Source: Toxorhynchites rutilus septentrionalis (lineage: Eukaryota > Arthropoda > Insecta > Diptera > Culicidae). Taken from it: a stretch of 64,000 nucleotides of DNA. The stretch covers positions 69,563,042-69,627,041 of the forward strand of contig NC_073746.1 in assembly GCF_029784135.1 (NCBI RefSeq). Direction: 5' to 3'. A program made the position numbers and the translations under genes. Shown here one piece after another: positions 23,331 through 35,658 of this stretch (the first letter of the stretch is position 1; each line of letters begins with the position of its first letter). The notes below the pieces were generated by a model, which worked only from the letters and a program-made list of their open reading frames with translations, ran no database searches and was not told where the DNA came from.

Positions 23331-23520
23331 CATTTTATTAATTATGATAGATGCGTAGAAATATTTCCTATCAATTGATGCAAACATCTTTCCAATCTAT
23401 TAAGGAATGTTCGAGTTATAAGCATTCGGAACCTTTCATTTTTCCAGTGTGTTCTGTGTTTTTAATTTTATCCCCATATATTCCGGTTAGACGTAGGTAG
23501 ACGTAGTCAAAACAGCGGAT
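23322..23520 (-). repeat. Long inverted repeat, right arm, outer part
   Basis: Reverse complement of ~16,170-16,560 (tcaattgatgcaaacatctt; ccatatattccggttagacg). It lacks the ~220-bp segment found at 16,222-16,445 of the left arm. Confidence 0.7.
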
Positions 23521-25539
23521 TCGTTTCAAATGACCTAATATATTACAGGTTCGTTTAATTTTCAAGCAGTTCACTAAGGAATATTCTCTGATATTATCCG
23601 TCCCCGGTTATCAATATGAGAAAGAGTACTACGCACGATTGGTCAATAAATACGACACTGTATTGAAGAAGAATTTACTAGGCTGCCTTATCAGATTATC
23701 TTTCCATCAGGTGTTGACATAAAAGGTACATCGTTCAAAACGTTGTCAACTTAAATTTGGTGTATTTCTTTTGCGTGTGCATTTGAATAACGATAACTCA
23801 TTTTGTAGGTGTTCGTAATGGCGTATGGCATCTTTGCAAGAGTTTTAGCAATGTTAGAAAGATTTCCTTGTGCAACGACTAAATTCGAGATTCTCGCACG
23901 CGAAATATAAATCAGACTTAAAGTATCTTCCGTGACAGAAGATGTGTAACATCTTCAAGACATGAAACTACCAAAATTCTCTTCGTCAAAAAATATCTGA
24001 TTTGACAGGTCATCTTACATATATAAAGAAATGCTCTTAGAGTTTCATGAGAATCAAGATTTCGATTTAGATATGAGAAAATAATCATAACCTCTTTTGT
24101 TTTTGTTCAGCCAAGTTTATAGTATCATTATATTTCAATTTCATTGAATTTATAGTTTTATACGAATAAAGGACTTTATCCATTATTGTTTTTGTTATAA
24201 ACATTATCCAGCCATTTAGATCACCAAGCCCACGAGGAGAACAAAACTGTCCACTTCAAGCATTCGACATTAAACTCACAGGAGGAGATATTGAAATCCG
24301 TTAAACATACATACTGGAAAACACATAATACTTTGGAAAGACTATTATTTGAACGATAAATTGAACGAAATTTTTCTGACATGTTCATCATACTGTAAAA
24401 ATATTCCATATTTTTCTGAACGAAGTGCTATTTTACACAAGCGGAAGATTATGGTAAACCGCAAAGCACGCAACTTATACTCCTGTAACCTAGTATGACT
24501 TATTGTTTTACACTTGAATATCCTACCAATAACACCAATAACACCTACCGACACATTCACTATAATGAACCTCAAAATAGTTTTGTGATTACAACACAAT
24601 TAGAAATTGAATTACAACAATGGTAAACTGAGCATTTACATGAAAGGTCACTCGAATAACATTTATCCGGTTAGAATATTTACCCGAATAATAAATAAAC
24701 CCAAATGTAAAACAAGAATTCAAAAAACAATTACAATTTTGTTGATTATCCTGATAATAAATTAGAATCAGTTGAACACCATGTGAAAAAGAAACTTATT
24801 TATCGAAGATGAAATAATTTTCTGAAAAGATCAAATTTAGATTATTACATTTGATAAATTCAACCAAATATTTAGAACAAAAAAATGCATTCTCTGCTAA
24901 TGTTTATACGAGGTAGAAGCTGTCCTTTTTGTGTTCATTGGATTCTGGCTCACTAGTAGGGGAACCGGTATAATGGACAGGTGGTTGATTTGATTTGAAT
25001 TGAAAATTATGAATTCCAAATTTCTGTTGATGGGAACCCCTTCTACATACTATTCTATAGTATTAAAACCCTCATATGACAATGAATACTGATCAAAAGT
25101 GGAATAGGGAAACAAAAACCGAAAATTAGACATGATTCCGCGTGTGGATGTAATTTTCGCGGCTCCGATATTAAGCATTTTGAGTGGTTTAATTGTAAAA
25201 TTGAATTCGTTCATGGTTATATTTCGGTTTGTTGGCAGAGAAGCGATATTAGGTATGTACGGAAAAGTAATTGCGAATAGCGTCGAATCATTGAATGCGA
25301 ATGCGTCGTTAATATTGAAATTGCTAACTGCTGCAGCTTGATGATGCCACCGCTAATGTGAATTCATCGATGGCAAATAAATATACTGCAATTAACTCTG
25401 CTGCTGCTGTCGCGCTCTTGCGACGGTTGCTTCTGCTGCCCTGCTGCTACTGCATTCTTGCGATGATGTGTTGGATATTTATTCTTATCTTGCTGCTTGC
25501 TGTTGACTTGCACTTTTGCACTTGGTGATGGTTGATTGA
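23521..25539. other. Intergenic, no supported gene
   Basis: AT-rich sequence with no recognisable gene. The open frame at 25,132-25,341 is hydrophobic in part but has no upstream signals or known domain. Confidence 0.45.
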
Positions 25540-25578
25540 AGACTGATAGCTTCGCACGGTTGGGGCGCATTTTTATGC
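25540..25578 (-). promoter_or_regulatory. Possible TATA/initiator core promoter
   Basis: On the minus strand, ATAAAAAT at 25,577-25,569 is followed by TCAGT at 25,546-25,542. The initiator A lies 33 bases from the TATA start. A CAA/CAG-rich leader-like stretch follows (to ~25,370) without a recognised coding region. No transcript evidence is available. Confidence 0.35.
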
Positions 25579-25789
25579 AGAATCTCTTCGTATCGAATGA
25601 AGAAGGGGTTGTACTTACGACATCATTCGTTTTCCCCTTCCGTACGTTTCTCGGACGGAACAACTTTTTCTAATATTTTTTCACTTTTCCAATTTTTTCT
25701 CACCGTATAAACTTTCCCTGGGTGAAAATGAACACAACAATACAAACAGCTTAAACCTAACGACCCGTTTCCGAGCGGGAACACACCTT

Positions 25790-26365
25790 GGTTTTTATTT
25801 ATGGAAATTGAAACAAATTGTTTCATATATCAAGTCATTTTTAACACAACTGCTACCATATAAAATTTGACACTTACACTTGTGCTAAATTTTTCATCAT
25901 ACATGATCGGTCATTGATATAAAATTTCACGAAGCAACCAACATTAAAGTTCCAAATTTAAATTTTATTTGCAAGAATTAATCGTATCACTCATCCTACT
26001 TGCAATATAAAAATGCCCCCGACTTGCATATATTTGCAATGCCGATTTCCCCCAGGCAGCTTGGTTTTGATGTCTCTGTTAGGGAACACATTTCGGTAGG
26101 AACAAACGTTCCCCCTAGTTTCATGTATTTGTAATGCCGAGTTCCCCCAGGCAGCTTGGTTTTGATGTCTCTGTTAGGGAACTCCTGTCCTAACGGAAAT
26201 ACCCACTTCTGATTAGTCGAAATTGAAGACACATGCGGAGAGTCCCTAACAGAGACATCAAAACCAAGCTGCCTGGGGGAAATCGACATTGTATATGTTA
26301 ACAGTTGTGCTAAAAATGAATTGATATATGAAACGATTTATTTAAATTTTCATAAATAAAAAAGT
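25790..26365. mobile_element. Palindromic MITE-like element with internal ~100-bp repeats
   Basis: The ends are inverted copies (tttatttatggaaattgaaa; tcatatatcaagtcattttt), pairing 25,790-25,860 with 26,290-26,365. Inside are two direct copies and one inverted copy of the unit tgccgatttcccccaggcag / ggttttgatgtctctgttag. Related ends lie at 16,060-16,140 and 27,015-27,070. Confidence 0.6.
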
Positions 26366-26650
26366 CACAGGAGAGTTGTGTCCAAAGCACGACCGAATAG
26401 TTGACGTAGGATTCCGTTAGGCTATCTGTTGATTTTGGACGTGTTTGAAGAAATACATCGTTAAACTCTTTGATAATGATTTGGTGGCCCTGAAAAGGGC
26501 CGTTTTGTTTGGTGGTTGGATATTGTTTGTTCGCTCCACCAGTGTTTACAACCGAGTGAATATGACAGAAGGATGGTGGTCAGTCGTTGGATGGTGCGAA
26601 TCAGATAGAAGATGCCGAAGTGGAATGATATATGATGAAAACCGTCCTCG
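26366..26650. repeat. Histone-3'-end-bearing repeat, copy 2
   Basis: Homologous to 300-600. On the minus strand a GGTGGAGCGAACA stretch ~35 bases before the stem-loop may be the last codons of an H3 gene (RGERA-stop), but this is too degraded to be sure. Confidence 0.55.
26486..26501 (-). promoter_or_regulatory. Perfect histone mRNA 3' stem-loop
   Basis: The minus strand reads GGCCCTTTTCAGGGCC, the exact consensus stem and loop. ACCA spacing and a CAAAGAG downstream element follow. No intact histone coding sequence is adjacent. Confidence 0.85.
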
Positions 26651-26929
26651 GTGACCCTAGACGAGATGCCTCCTTTGTTATGTATGGATGAAATAAAGAA
26701 AAAAATACTCACCAATTCAATATAACATAATTATCAATACCGTAATATTATCATTTTTTCTCATCAGTTAAAACACGAAAACATATTTGAAATTGAAAAG
26801 GTAATTTTTTTATAATTTTTAGTTTCTGAGTATTTATTCAACCCAATGCGAATTTTAATTAGACTAACAACACCTAATACTATATGTAGAGCATATAGGA
26901 AATCACTTTTTCGAATATTCCTTCACTTT

Positions 26930-27070
26930 ACCAATTTTTCTCGCCGTATGAATTTTCCTTGGGTGAAAATGAACACAACAAAACAGACAGCTTAAATCGA
27001 ACGACCCGTTCTCGAGCGGGAGCCTTGGTTTATATTTATGAAAATTGAAATAAATCGTTTTATATATAAA
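26930..27070 (+). repeat. MITE-family terminal fragment
   Basis: Matches 25,720-25,820 (gggtgaaaatgaacacaaca; cgacccgttctcgagcggg). The same motif in reverse lies at 16,140-16,165. Confidence 0.6.
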
Positions 27071-27082
27071 ATCTACTCTCCT

Positions 27083-27151
27083 TTTCTTCCTTTGTGAGTA
27101 ATTGGTCCTCTTGCTATAAACAGGAGTACGAATAGATTTAAGAATTTTGTG
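27083..27151 (+). mobile_element. Fragment of I-like LINE 3' UTR
   Basis: The words gtgagtaattggtcc, cttgctataaacaggag and acgaatagatttaagaat match the reverse complement of the I-like 3' UTR at ~6,645-6,750. This is a second, plus-strand remnant of that family, cut by a MITE. Confidence 0.65.
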
Positions 27152-27448
27152 TTGAGTTTGGAGTAAATTAGAGTAGCATTTAATCGCAATCGTATCAGAA
27201 GTATAAAATCCTACGCGACTCTCTGAACGAACGATTCGTGACTTTCGTTTTCATGTGTTTGTATGTACAAATATTGTAAGGAGTGATGATACTCACACAT
27301 ATTGATACGCATTTCCACACACACGCACTCCACACCCACAAACTCATAAATACGAAAGATACGAATCATTCATTCTGAAAGTCGCGTATGATTTTATACT
27401 TCTGGTACGATTTGCGATTAAATACTCCTCTAATTTACTCCAAACTTA
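27152..27448. mobile_element. MITE with ~95-bp terminal inverted repeats
   Basis: 297 bp. Arms ttgagtttggagtaaattag... and its inverted partner pair over ~95 bp (shared gcgattaaat and tataaaatc blocks). There is no coding capacity. A clear target duplication was not found. Confidence 0.75.
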
Positions 27449-27946
27449 AAAAAAACGGCTGAACGTATCAATATGAAACGTTCACGGATGTTTAGGGAAT
27501 ACACTAGGCTAAAAATTTACTTGCAAACATTAGAGCTAACTGCGATATTTGCAGAACTACAGTAGATTTTGTAAAACACTCTAAAAATCCTGTTTTTGGC
27601 ACTTTTTTTAAATCGATGCAAAAAATTTAAATATTTTCTTTCCATCAAAGTAATAAATTATCCTTGTGAGGCATTTACTGGAGTTTTTAAAACTACCTTT
27701 CGATTTTCGGTGCGATGGTTGTTTATTGAATTATTCATCAGCAAAGACGAAGGGGTAATTTTTCATTCACACTGAAATATCTCTGTGTGGGAAGGTCCTA
27801 CAGGAACGTTCTTGGAACCAAATAAAAGCTGATTGATAAGGTTAATTGGATTTGCTGTTGAGATTGCTGCCAAAAAAATGGGTTAGTCCAGAATATTCTT
27901 GAAAAAACAAAGACCAAGATAAAAATATGTACGAAATATATTCTAA

Positions 27947-28266
27947 GGGTGGGTTTAGACTAGTGATATATTCATGTGAAGAAATATGATTAGATTTATA
28001 GAAATCGCATCAACCGTTTACACTAGCGTGAACTTCTATAATGAATGTATTCATATTTTCGGTGAATTTATTCACCTAAAGTAGAACTGCATCCAACTTT
28101 AGTGATTTCTCACCAGTGAGAAATTCACAAGCGTTTACATATGCTGAATTTATTCACGTTATATATACCTCGAATAAGTGTATCATATTTATTCTCACCC
28201 GTTTACACCTATTTTCACGTGAATAAATCCATCTATAGCTATAGATCTCCCTAATGTAAACCCGCC
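27947..28266. mobile_element. MITE-like element, gggtgggttta termini
   Basis: 320 bp. The left end gggtgggtttagactagtga and right end (inverted ggcgggtttacattaggga) form an imperfect terminal inverted repeat. Internal ATTCAC-rich repeats occur. No ORF. Confidence 0.6.
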
Positions 28267-28424
28267 ATAATACCTGAAAGTTGTAGCTTCAAAATGATGC
28301 GCCTCCCATCGATATGCGTTGATCTTTCACGAAGATACAGCATGTCAAAAATCACCTGAAATATCCGACTTCGCGCTCTGTTCCTCTAATTTTTTTGTCG
28401 AGTGTATATTATTTTATTCAATAT

Positions 28425-28640
28425 AAAAAATTGTTATGGAGTGCCGAAATCGATTGACGCAAAAATTTCATCAATCCATCATGGAACAACTGAGCAATAA
28501 GCGTTTGAAATTGGACAATTTTCACGATGTGCTCGATTACCGATTTTCAATTTGTACCCCAATATGTTCCCGAAAGACGTAATCCTACGTCAAAATTGTA
28601 ATGGGTTGTATCTAGGACACGACCGCGGTTTTCGACGTAG
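28425..28640 (+). repeat. Histone-linked dispersed repeat block, copy 3
   Basis: Closely matches ~770-910 (ggacaattttcacgatgtgc; ccccaatatgttcccgaaag) and then the tgtatctaggacacgaccgc segment related to ~310-350. Confidence 0.65.
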
Positions 28641-29727
28641 AACTACGGGATTATATTATTCAATCCACTTTTTTATCACTTCGGATATTATTATAGAATG
28701 CATCAAAATTTTTGTAATATCGTTTTAGCTATTTAATTTTTTATTACTTCAGTAGACTCGAAAGAGTCGAGTAGAGTCGAAAGCTATCAGCACTTCTCGT
28801 TTATTTGGTTCAACTGATGACTTTCTCCTTCCCACTCAGATATCGATCGCAAACTATGAACCCTTTTGCTCTTATATTCCGCTTGAGATGTGATCGAAAC
28901 CCACAACATGCAACAGTAAGGTTACCCTGCTGGAATTTGAAAGCATACTTTCATGAAATATATGTTTATCTAAATAAATGTAGTGTACCGTTCTGAATCA
29001 TATTTCGGACGCTTAAGGCATATGATGCAGAAAACAGATCTCAACTCTATGCACAGGTATTATTTGGTTGATATTTTAAATAAATTAGTTCAATATGCTT
29101 TTAAGCTTTCTACCTATATGTACCAATATTTGATTGAAAACATTGAAAAATCATCGAATAAAATGCTTTTCAAATCAAGTGAATAAGAATCAAACTTCGG
29201 ACACCATTTATAAAAAAAAAATCAAATTTCGGACAGATTGAATTCAAATTTCAGACACTTTATTTTGTAATTTTTTGAACGAAAATTACATTACACTTGA
29301 TTATATTTTATAGTCAACTGCGAAACACTTACCAAACAATCACAGTAACCTGATAACGATGATGAGAACTGATGAAACATGAGAGAAATTTAAATATTTA
29401 TGAAGGGGTGAATACTACGTGCTCATGCTAAGCAAATGTCAAACACAAACGATAATGAGTGGATTTTAGATTTTGGAGCTTGTGAAAAAAATATGATTAA
29501 CACAGAGTTTTGCGTTCTTAATCTTTTCAATATCATTTAATTTTGGATCCCTTAAATGAAATATTGTTTTCACTGGAATCCAAATGTCAGTGTTCTACTA
29601 GTTTGTTCGCTCGCCTCCATCTTACTATTCTATTTTTCATTATTTCGTTTTTTCATTTGTTTTAACACTTTCGACGCCCCGTCACCCAGATATGGGTGAT
29701 ATTTTCCTCGCTCGAATTGAGTAGGAT

Positions 29728-29963
29728 TTCTAAAAGGTATTTGATAGAATAGGCACCTAAATGTAACTATAGGATATGAAGAAAAATAATAAAATCATAA
29801 CCATAATATTATACTGTTTATACTATACTTTTTATTAATTTATAGTACGGATGGTTTGTACTGCAGTTTTTTGCAAAACCCCTATTCTATGACTTTGGCA
29901 TGTGTTATTGTCATCAATTCGTCTTCAATTGAAAACAAACATTGCTAGATCATGTTAAAGTTA
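29728..29963 (+). repeat. Dispersed AT-rich repeat, copy 2
   Basis: Inverted partner of bases 1-225. The surrounding sequence from 28,641 to 30,270 holds no supported gene. Confidence 0.7.
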
Positions 29964-30271
29964 TCTATTAACTATGTTTGATCTTCATTTAATAATTTAA
30001 TCGCAAGTTGGGCTCTGCAAGAAACTCAAAAACGTCGCGTTGGGCGTCGAACGTGTTAAATCAAATGAGGCCCACTACAGGAAGCTCAAATGAGAGTTTC
30101 TTTGAGATGGGGGTGAGTGAAGGAAAAAAATAAAAATAAAAAATAAACTTGTTTGATGTTTGAAGAAGGAAAAACAATTCAATAAACTACAAAGGCCGTG
30201 TTTTTATAAATTTGAAAATAATCTATTAGAAAAGATTATAGATTAGAGAGAATATATTAAGTGTGCTTACA

Positions 30272-30371
<100 letters not shown>

Positions 30372-30793
30372 CGCGATGTACGATTTACAACTACTCATAG
30401 TTTGTCGCAGCATGTTCAGTTTAACGCTCCATCTGTCATTTCTCGCGAGATCTGATCAAACAAATGCAACACGCTACAGATTAATAAGCCCTTATAACTG
30501 TCACCACACCGGGACAACATGACAAAGCTGTCATCGCTGTTCCGGCATACAGATCAGATGTACAAGATACGTGACACCGTCATGAATATGTAATTGGTAC
30601 CAAAATGGGAAATTCATCAGTGAAGAATGTGCTCTCTGCTATCCAAATTGTACGACACCAAGTTGGAGGGCACATTGTGTGGATGCTACCACCAATTAAT
30701 AGCATATAATTTCAACTATTATCGAAACCAAACCTACAATTAATTTTTACCAACAATGTTAACTCACGTTCCCGCCAGCGAAGTGACGCATAC

Positions 30794-30985
30794 CTGAAAC
30801 CAGCGATAGCTTCTGCGAAGTACTTTTGGCAATTGTTTTAAACTGTAATCGTACTAAGTTCCTCTTTCGCTCTAACCTATTGTTTCTCGTATAACCTTTT
30901 TCTGGAGGCTGAATATGCTCGTGAAATTCGTACAAAGACGAAAACTGTTCAATAATTGAGCTCAATCTTCTCACATTCATCGGTA
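30794..30985 (-). CDS. Candidate host exon (unrecognised)
   Basis: An open frame of 64 codons lies between a good acceptor (pyrimidine tract then CATAG at ~30,986-30,990) and a donor-like CAG|GTATGC at 30,794/30,793. It translates from an internal Met as MNVRRLSSIIEQFSSLYEFH and continues with a basic stretch (RNNRLERKRNLVRLQFK). Composition is less AT-rich than the surroundings. I recognise no family. It may belong to the same minus-strand gene as the candidate exon at 40,636, but that is inference. Confidence 0.3.
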
Positions 30986-31444
30986 CTATGGGAAGCCAAA
31001 AAAGTACCCTTCCGGGACGATTTTGTCACACATTACACGGCTAAGTTTCGTTCCATTCAACGTTAGGAAAAATAATGGACAACTTTTCCTTGCCTTTTCC
31101 TGACGAATGTAGAACAAAAATAAAACCTTCATTCAACGTTCTGCCTGAATGAGGTCCCCGAAGTAATTAATTGACCCGAAATGTTGAAATGAAACGAAAT
31201 TTATTATTATAACTTTATGAACATACACAGGTTAAATTATATGCGAATCTTTTTATTCTTGATATTTTTTGGTTTATTTCGATATGTACTATTTAAAAAT
31301 GATGTGGAAGCCCGTACACCTATTTTAATTTTCTCTGATCTATCTCAAAGATGTGAATAGGTTTATGATGATTATTAGTGTTTCACTAGCTCGAAATATT
31401 TTCAAGTATTTCGCAAACACTACATCCATACATCTGGTATGGTA

Positions 31445-31586
31445 ACATCCATACATCTCACGCTCAAGGTCACGAGTTCAACTCTCACTCCCGACATTCT
31501 TCCAAAAATAGAAGTTAAAGTGACGAACCAGCCAAAAGAGTTGAAAGTCACTATAATATAGAAAAAAAATAAATAAATAAAATAAC
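31445..31586 (+). mobile_element. tRNA-derived SINE remnant, copy in left repeat
   Basis: Has a B-box-like gagttcaactctc, then cactcccgacattcttcc and a tail gaaccagccaaaagagttga / AAATAAATAAAT. The A-box half is degraded. The identical copy is at 40,427-40,568. Confidence 0.6.
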
Positions 31587-31653
31587 ACAACAATACGATT
31601 ATTAAAACCCTCCAACAATGCTGTTAACTGCTCCGGCAATTGTCAATGCTATA

Positions 31654-31818
31654 TCAAAAGCTTCCACAGAGCACCCCACCAAAGATGATGCCCCCGCTAC
31701 GGAAGTCATATTGTGGTAATCGTGGGAAGCTGTGGGTGTGAGGAGTCTTCCGCACAAAGCTCACTGTACCCACTGGCGGTGGCAATACTTGCTCGATGAT
31801 TTGCTCCACATTGCGGTT
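31654..31818 (-). pseudogene. Truncated duplicate of candidate exon
   Basis: Carries the C-terminal part of the frame at 40,636-40,830 (NVEQIIEQVLPPPVGTVSFV...), cut at the insertion point of the R4-like element after the codons for GNR. Confidence 0.35.
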
Positions 31819-34800
31819 TTTTTTTTTTTTTTTTTGGCAGACTTATCTCACTTCTTAACTAGGCGAACCTAGCCAGAATTTTCACCTGCCCCCGGGCTTC
31901 TGAATGCCAAAGGGGGACTAGGCTCTGCGGAATGCACGTATCTGCATGCTCGTGCTGTTTCAGTCCTGACCGAGAAATTGTCGGACAATCGCGCAGGTGC
32001 TAAGGATGACCGACTTTTGGATGCCGGCCAATTCCTTCTCCATATTCAACACCTTTAGCGCTTCCAGAAGTGTCTTCGGGACAATTCCAGTTCCAGAGAG
32101 AACGACTGGAACAATTCTTGGGACCTCCCTTAACCCCCACAGTTCCTTGAGCTCCACGGCCAATGGTCGGTACTTGCAGATTTTGCGACCGTGGGTCTCC
32201 TCCAGATTCTGGTTCAGTGGAATAGCGACATCGATGATGGTGACTTTGCGGTCGCTCTTGTCGTAAACCATTATATCTGGCCGGTTGTGGTGGATCGAGA
32301 GGTCGGTCAGAACAGTGCGATCCCAGTACAGCTTGAAACGGTCATTTTCCAGGACAGGTGCAGGCAGGTACCGGTAGTTTGGTACGTTGTCTTCCAGTAG
32401 AGCACATTGGAGCGCCAGTTGTCGATGAACAATACGGGCCACGTTGTTGTGGCGCTCGGTGTAGGCTGCGTTGGCCAAAACGGGACAGCCTCCCATAATG
32501 TGCTCTATGTTTTCACCTGGTTGATGGCACATCCGGCAAATGTCATCAACGTCTTGATGCCAGACGTACCGCCTGCAGTTTCTCGTCGGCATTATCCTGT
32601 CCTGGATGGCTATCATGTCGGCTTCTACTACTGAAGAGAGTTCACCACGCGTTAGCCACAGATTAGATGCGGCCTTGTCGACGTGTGGCCGGTCCAGTTG
32701 ATGGGGGTGGGCACCAAGCACTGCCTTCTGCTTCCAAGCTGCAATCTTCTCCTCCACTGTCTGCAGATTGCAGTTGAGTTGGTACTCCGCTTGCGCCAAG
32801 TGCAGAGCGCTGTATCCTCTGTCGGCGGCGCAGACAGCCCGGTATAGCGCGTTTTGGTTGGCGCGTTCTGCGAAGTACTCGCGCAGTTGTCGTACCTGGG
32901 CAACACACAGTGCAGATATGTCGACTATTCCAAGTCCCCCTTCTTTGCGTGGCAGTGAAACTCTCTCCAGTGCCGATTGAGGATGGTGCATTCCGGCCTC
33001 TTTAAATGCTTTCCTCATCCTCCTCTCAAGGTCCTCTAGGTCAGTTTTGCTCCATTTGACTACACCAAAACTGAAGGTCAGCAGGGGAACCGCGAATGTG
33101 TTGATCGCGCGTACCTTGTTCCCCGCGTTGAGGAAAGTCCTCAGGACACAGTTCACTCGACTCAAGAACTTGTCTCGCAGCTCCGTCTTGATGTCGGAGT
33201 GGCGAATCCCGGTGAGCTGTCGGAATCCAAGATATTTATAGGATTCGCCACGAACCATGTCTCTTATGAACTCGCCGTCATAGACCTCGTAACCTCCGAA
33301 TTCGGTAAGCTGCCCTTTCAGCAGATGGACACAGCGGCACTTGTCGAGGCCGAACTCCATGCAAATGTCCCTGCTTATGTCTTCGACAACCCGGATAGCT
33401 ACACCTAGACGCTGACGTGAATCAGCGTAGACCTTGAGATCATCCATGTAGAAGGTATGGGTCACTTCTTCGTGGGCGCCGTCGCCATACCTTATTTTAT
33501 AGCCATGACCGTTTCTATTGAGCGTCCTACTGAGGGGGTTCAATGCCAGACAAAACCAAAGCGGGCTGAAAGAGTCGCCTTGGAATATCCCCCTCTTTAT
33601 CTGCAGCGTTCTAGACTGCAACACATTTTCTCCATCACTGAGGTGCAGAGACGTACTCCACTGCCTCATCGCATGCTGCAGGAACCTAACGACGAAGGGA
33701 TCAATTTTGTAGAGCTCCAATACCCGGACGAGAAACGAGTGAGGTATGGAGTCATAAGCCTTCCTGTAATCGATATAGGCCATGCTTAGGTTCCGCTGGT
33801 TATAAACCGCCTGGCCGACTATGGCTGCGTCGATGATGGCCTGGTCTTTGCAGCCATGCGTATTTTTCCTGCATCCTTTCTGCTCTTCTGCGATGATGTG
33901 ATGCTGTTCGCAGTGAGCAGAAACTTTGGCGGTAATTATGCTGCTCAGTATTTTGTACAGACTCGATAGGCACGTTATCGGTCTGTACTTTGATGGGTTC
34001 AATGTGTTGCTGTCTTTCGGGAGGAGGAAGGTGACGCCACGGGTGGCGAATTCAGGAAGGTTGTGTGGGTCACGTAGCACCTTGTTGAAGCACTCAGCTA
34101 TCTTTGGATGTGCGACGGTCAGCTTCTTGTGCCAGAAGTTCTGAACACCATCGGGGCCCGGTGCTGCCCAGTTCCTCAGGTACCGCGAGGCTTCGCGGAC
34201 ATCGTTCTCTCCGACGATGATAGCTGGCATCTCTCCAATTTCACCACAACTCTCCTCCTCCCGTCTTAACCACATTTGCCCGTCGCGATGTTCTACTGGG
34301 GTCTCCCAAATACCAGCCCAGAAGTTCGTCACATCGCTAATATCTGGCAAACCTTCGCGGTAGTCGGGCTTCTCGTCGCTAATGTGGTCGTAGAACGCTT
34401 TCTCGTTATCTCTGAACATCCGATTTTGTTCCTGGCGCTTTGCAGAGTCAGAGTAACGTTTCAGCCGTTTTGTAAGGACGCTCAATTGCTGTACCAGTGT
34501 GTCGAGTTTTTCCGTCAGCTGGTGAGCTCCCAGCTGGCGAAGTTCAGTAGGCCGCACGATCACAGCAACTTGGCGACATAATTTCACCGATCTGCTGCCT
34601 CTTTTGTACGCCATCAGTCTTCCAATTGCGACGCGCTTGTTTAGGATCCGTTGCTCCAATCTCCTTCGCCATGGAGGCTCACGCCTTTCACGGAGATGTT
34701 GGAGCAGTCCGCCTCTTGGCCTAATACGGTATCCTAAACTTTTGGCGGTCGCCACAGCAGCGCAGTAAACTTTCAGTTGCAGCTCCTCCATGTTCTCAGC

Positions 34801-35658
34801 ATCAACCAAGTGCAGCGGAAGAACGTGCTCGTTCATGAGCTTTACTGCACTTGTCAGCCTGCGGGAATGCTGCAACTTCGGGATCCTGGGGCGCGACAAT
34901 GGGTCTGTGTCGCGGAACTGTGAGATCGCCTCGTCGTAGTGGAAGACCAGATCGCGTAGTAGTTGTTGATCTGGCTGTGGGTCTTCCGGCTCAGGGGGTT
35001 GTTGTACTGTGGCCTCCACTGGTGCTGATTCGCGTGCCCCACTCGCGAATGAATTGCTCAGCCGTACTGAACTTCGTCTCGACACATCGCTTGCTCTGTT
35101 GTTCCTGGAGCTTATTTCTCTCTGCACTTGCTGCTTGATCTCGTCGATTTGCGTTTGGGAGAGCATGTTGTTGCGTACTATCGCTCTACGCCTCGCGTTC
35201 ATCGCGTTCTGATCAAGCCTCCCAACGAACTCTGGATACGCTTCCTCGAACATTGTTAGTATTCGAGGGCGACCACTCATGTCCGTCTCCAAAGCAGTGC
35301 AGATGTAATAGGCGCGGATCACGAATTCATTCATTTCGTGTGTCCACATGATCCGGCGCCTAGTGGTACCCACGAGTGTGGACGACTGCCGTCTGGCAGT
35401 CACAACACGTCTCGTAGGCGCAGCGTTTCTTGGGTGATGTCGATGGCTGCTGTTTCCGTGTGGCGGTAGCTCTTCGGGTTGAACCCGGCTGGTGGCCCGC
35501 TCTTGCACATCGCCCTCCAGCCGCTGGCCGCTCGCTCTTACGCCCGTTCCAGGACCAGCTCCAGTTCGGGGACCCTCCTCGGGTGATCGCATTCTAATTA
35601 TTCTTCGTGATCGTAGCTCCATTTTATTGGGTGTATCTCCTTTGCCCGGGAGACAGCG

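Larger units (their letters stand above)
31135..31818 (+). repeat. 684-bp direct repeat, left copy
   Basis: Matches 40,117-40,800 at a constant offset of 8,982 bases with no indel. Two substitutions were seen by eye, both in the first ~110 bases. It flanks the R4-like and L1-like pair. It contains a SINE remnant and the 3' part of a candidate exon. Confidence 0.95.

Noticed and set aside
25364..25663. 99-aa basic frame downstream of a TATA-like site
   Set aside because: CAG/CAA-rich low-complexity leader rather than a recognised protein. Only the promoter-like site is listed.
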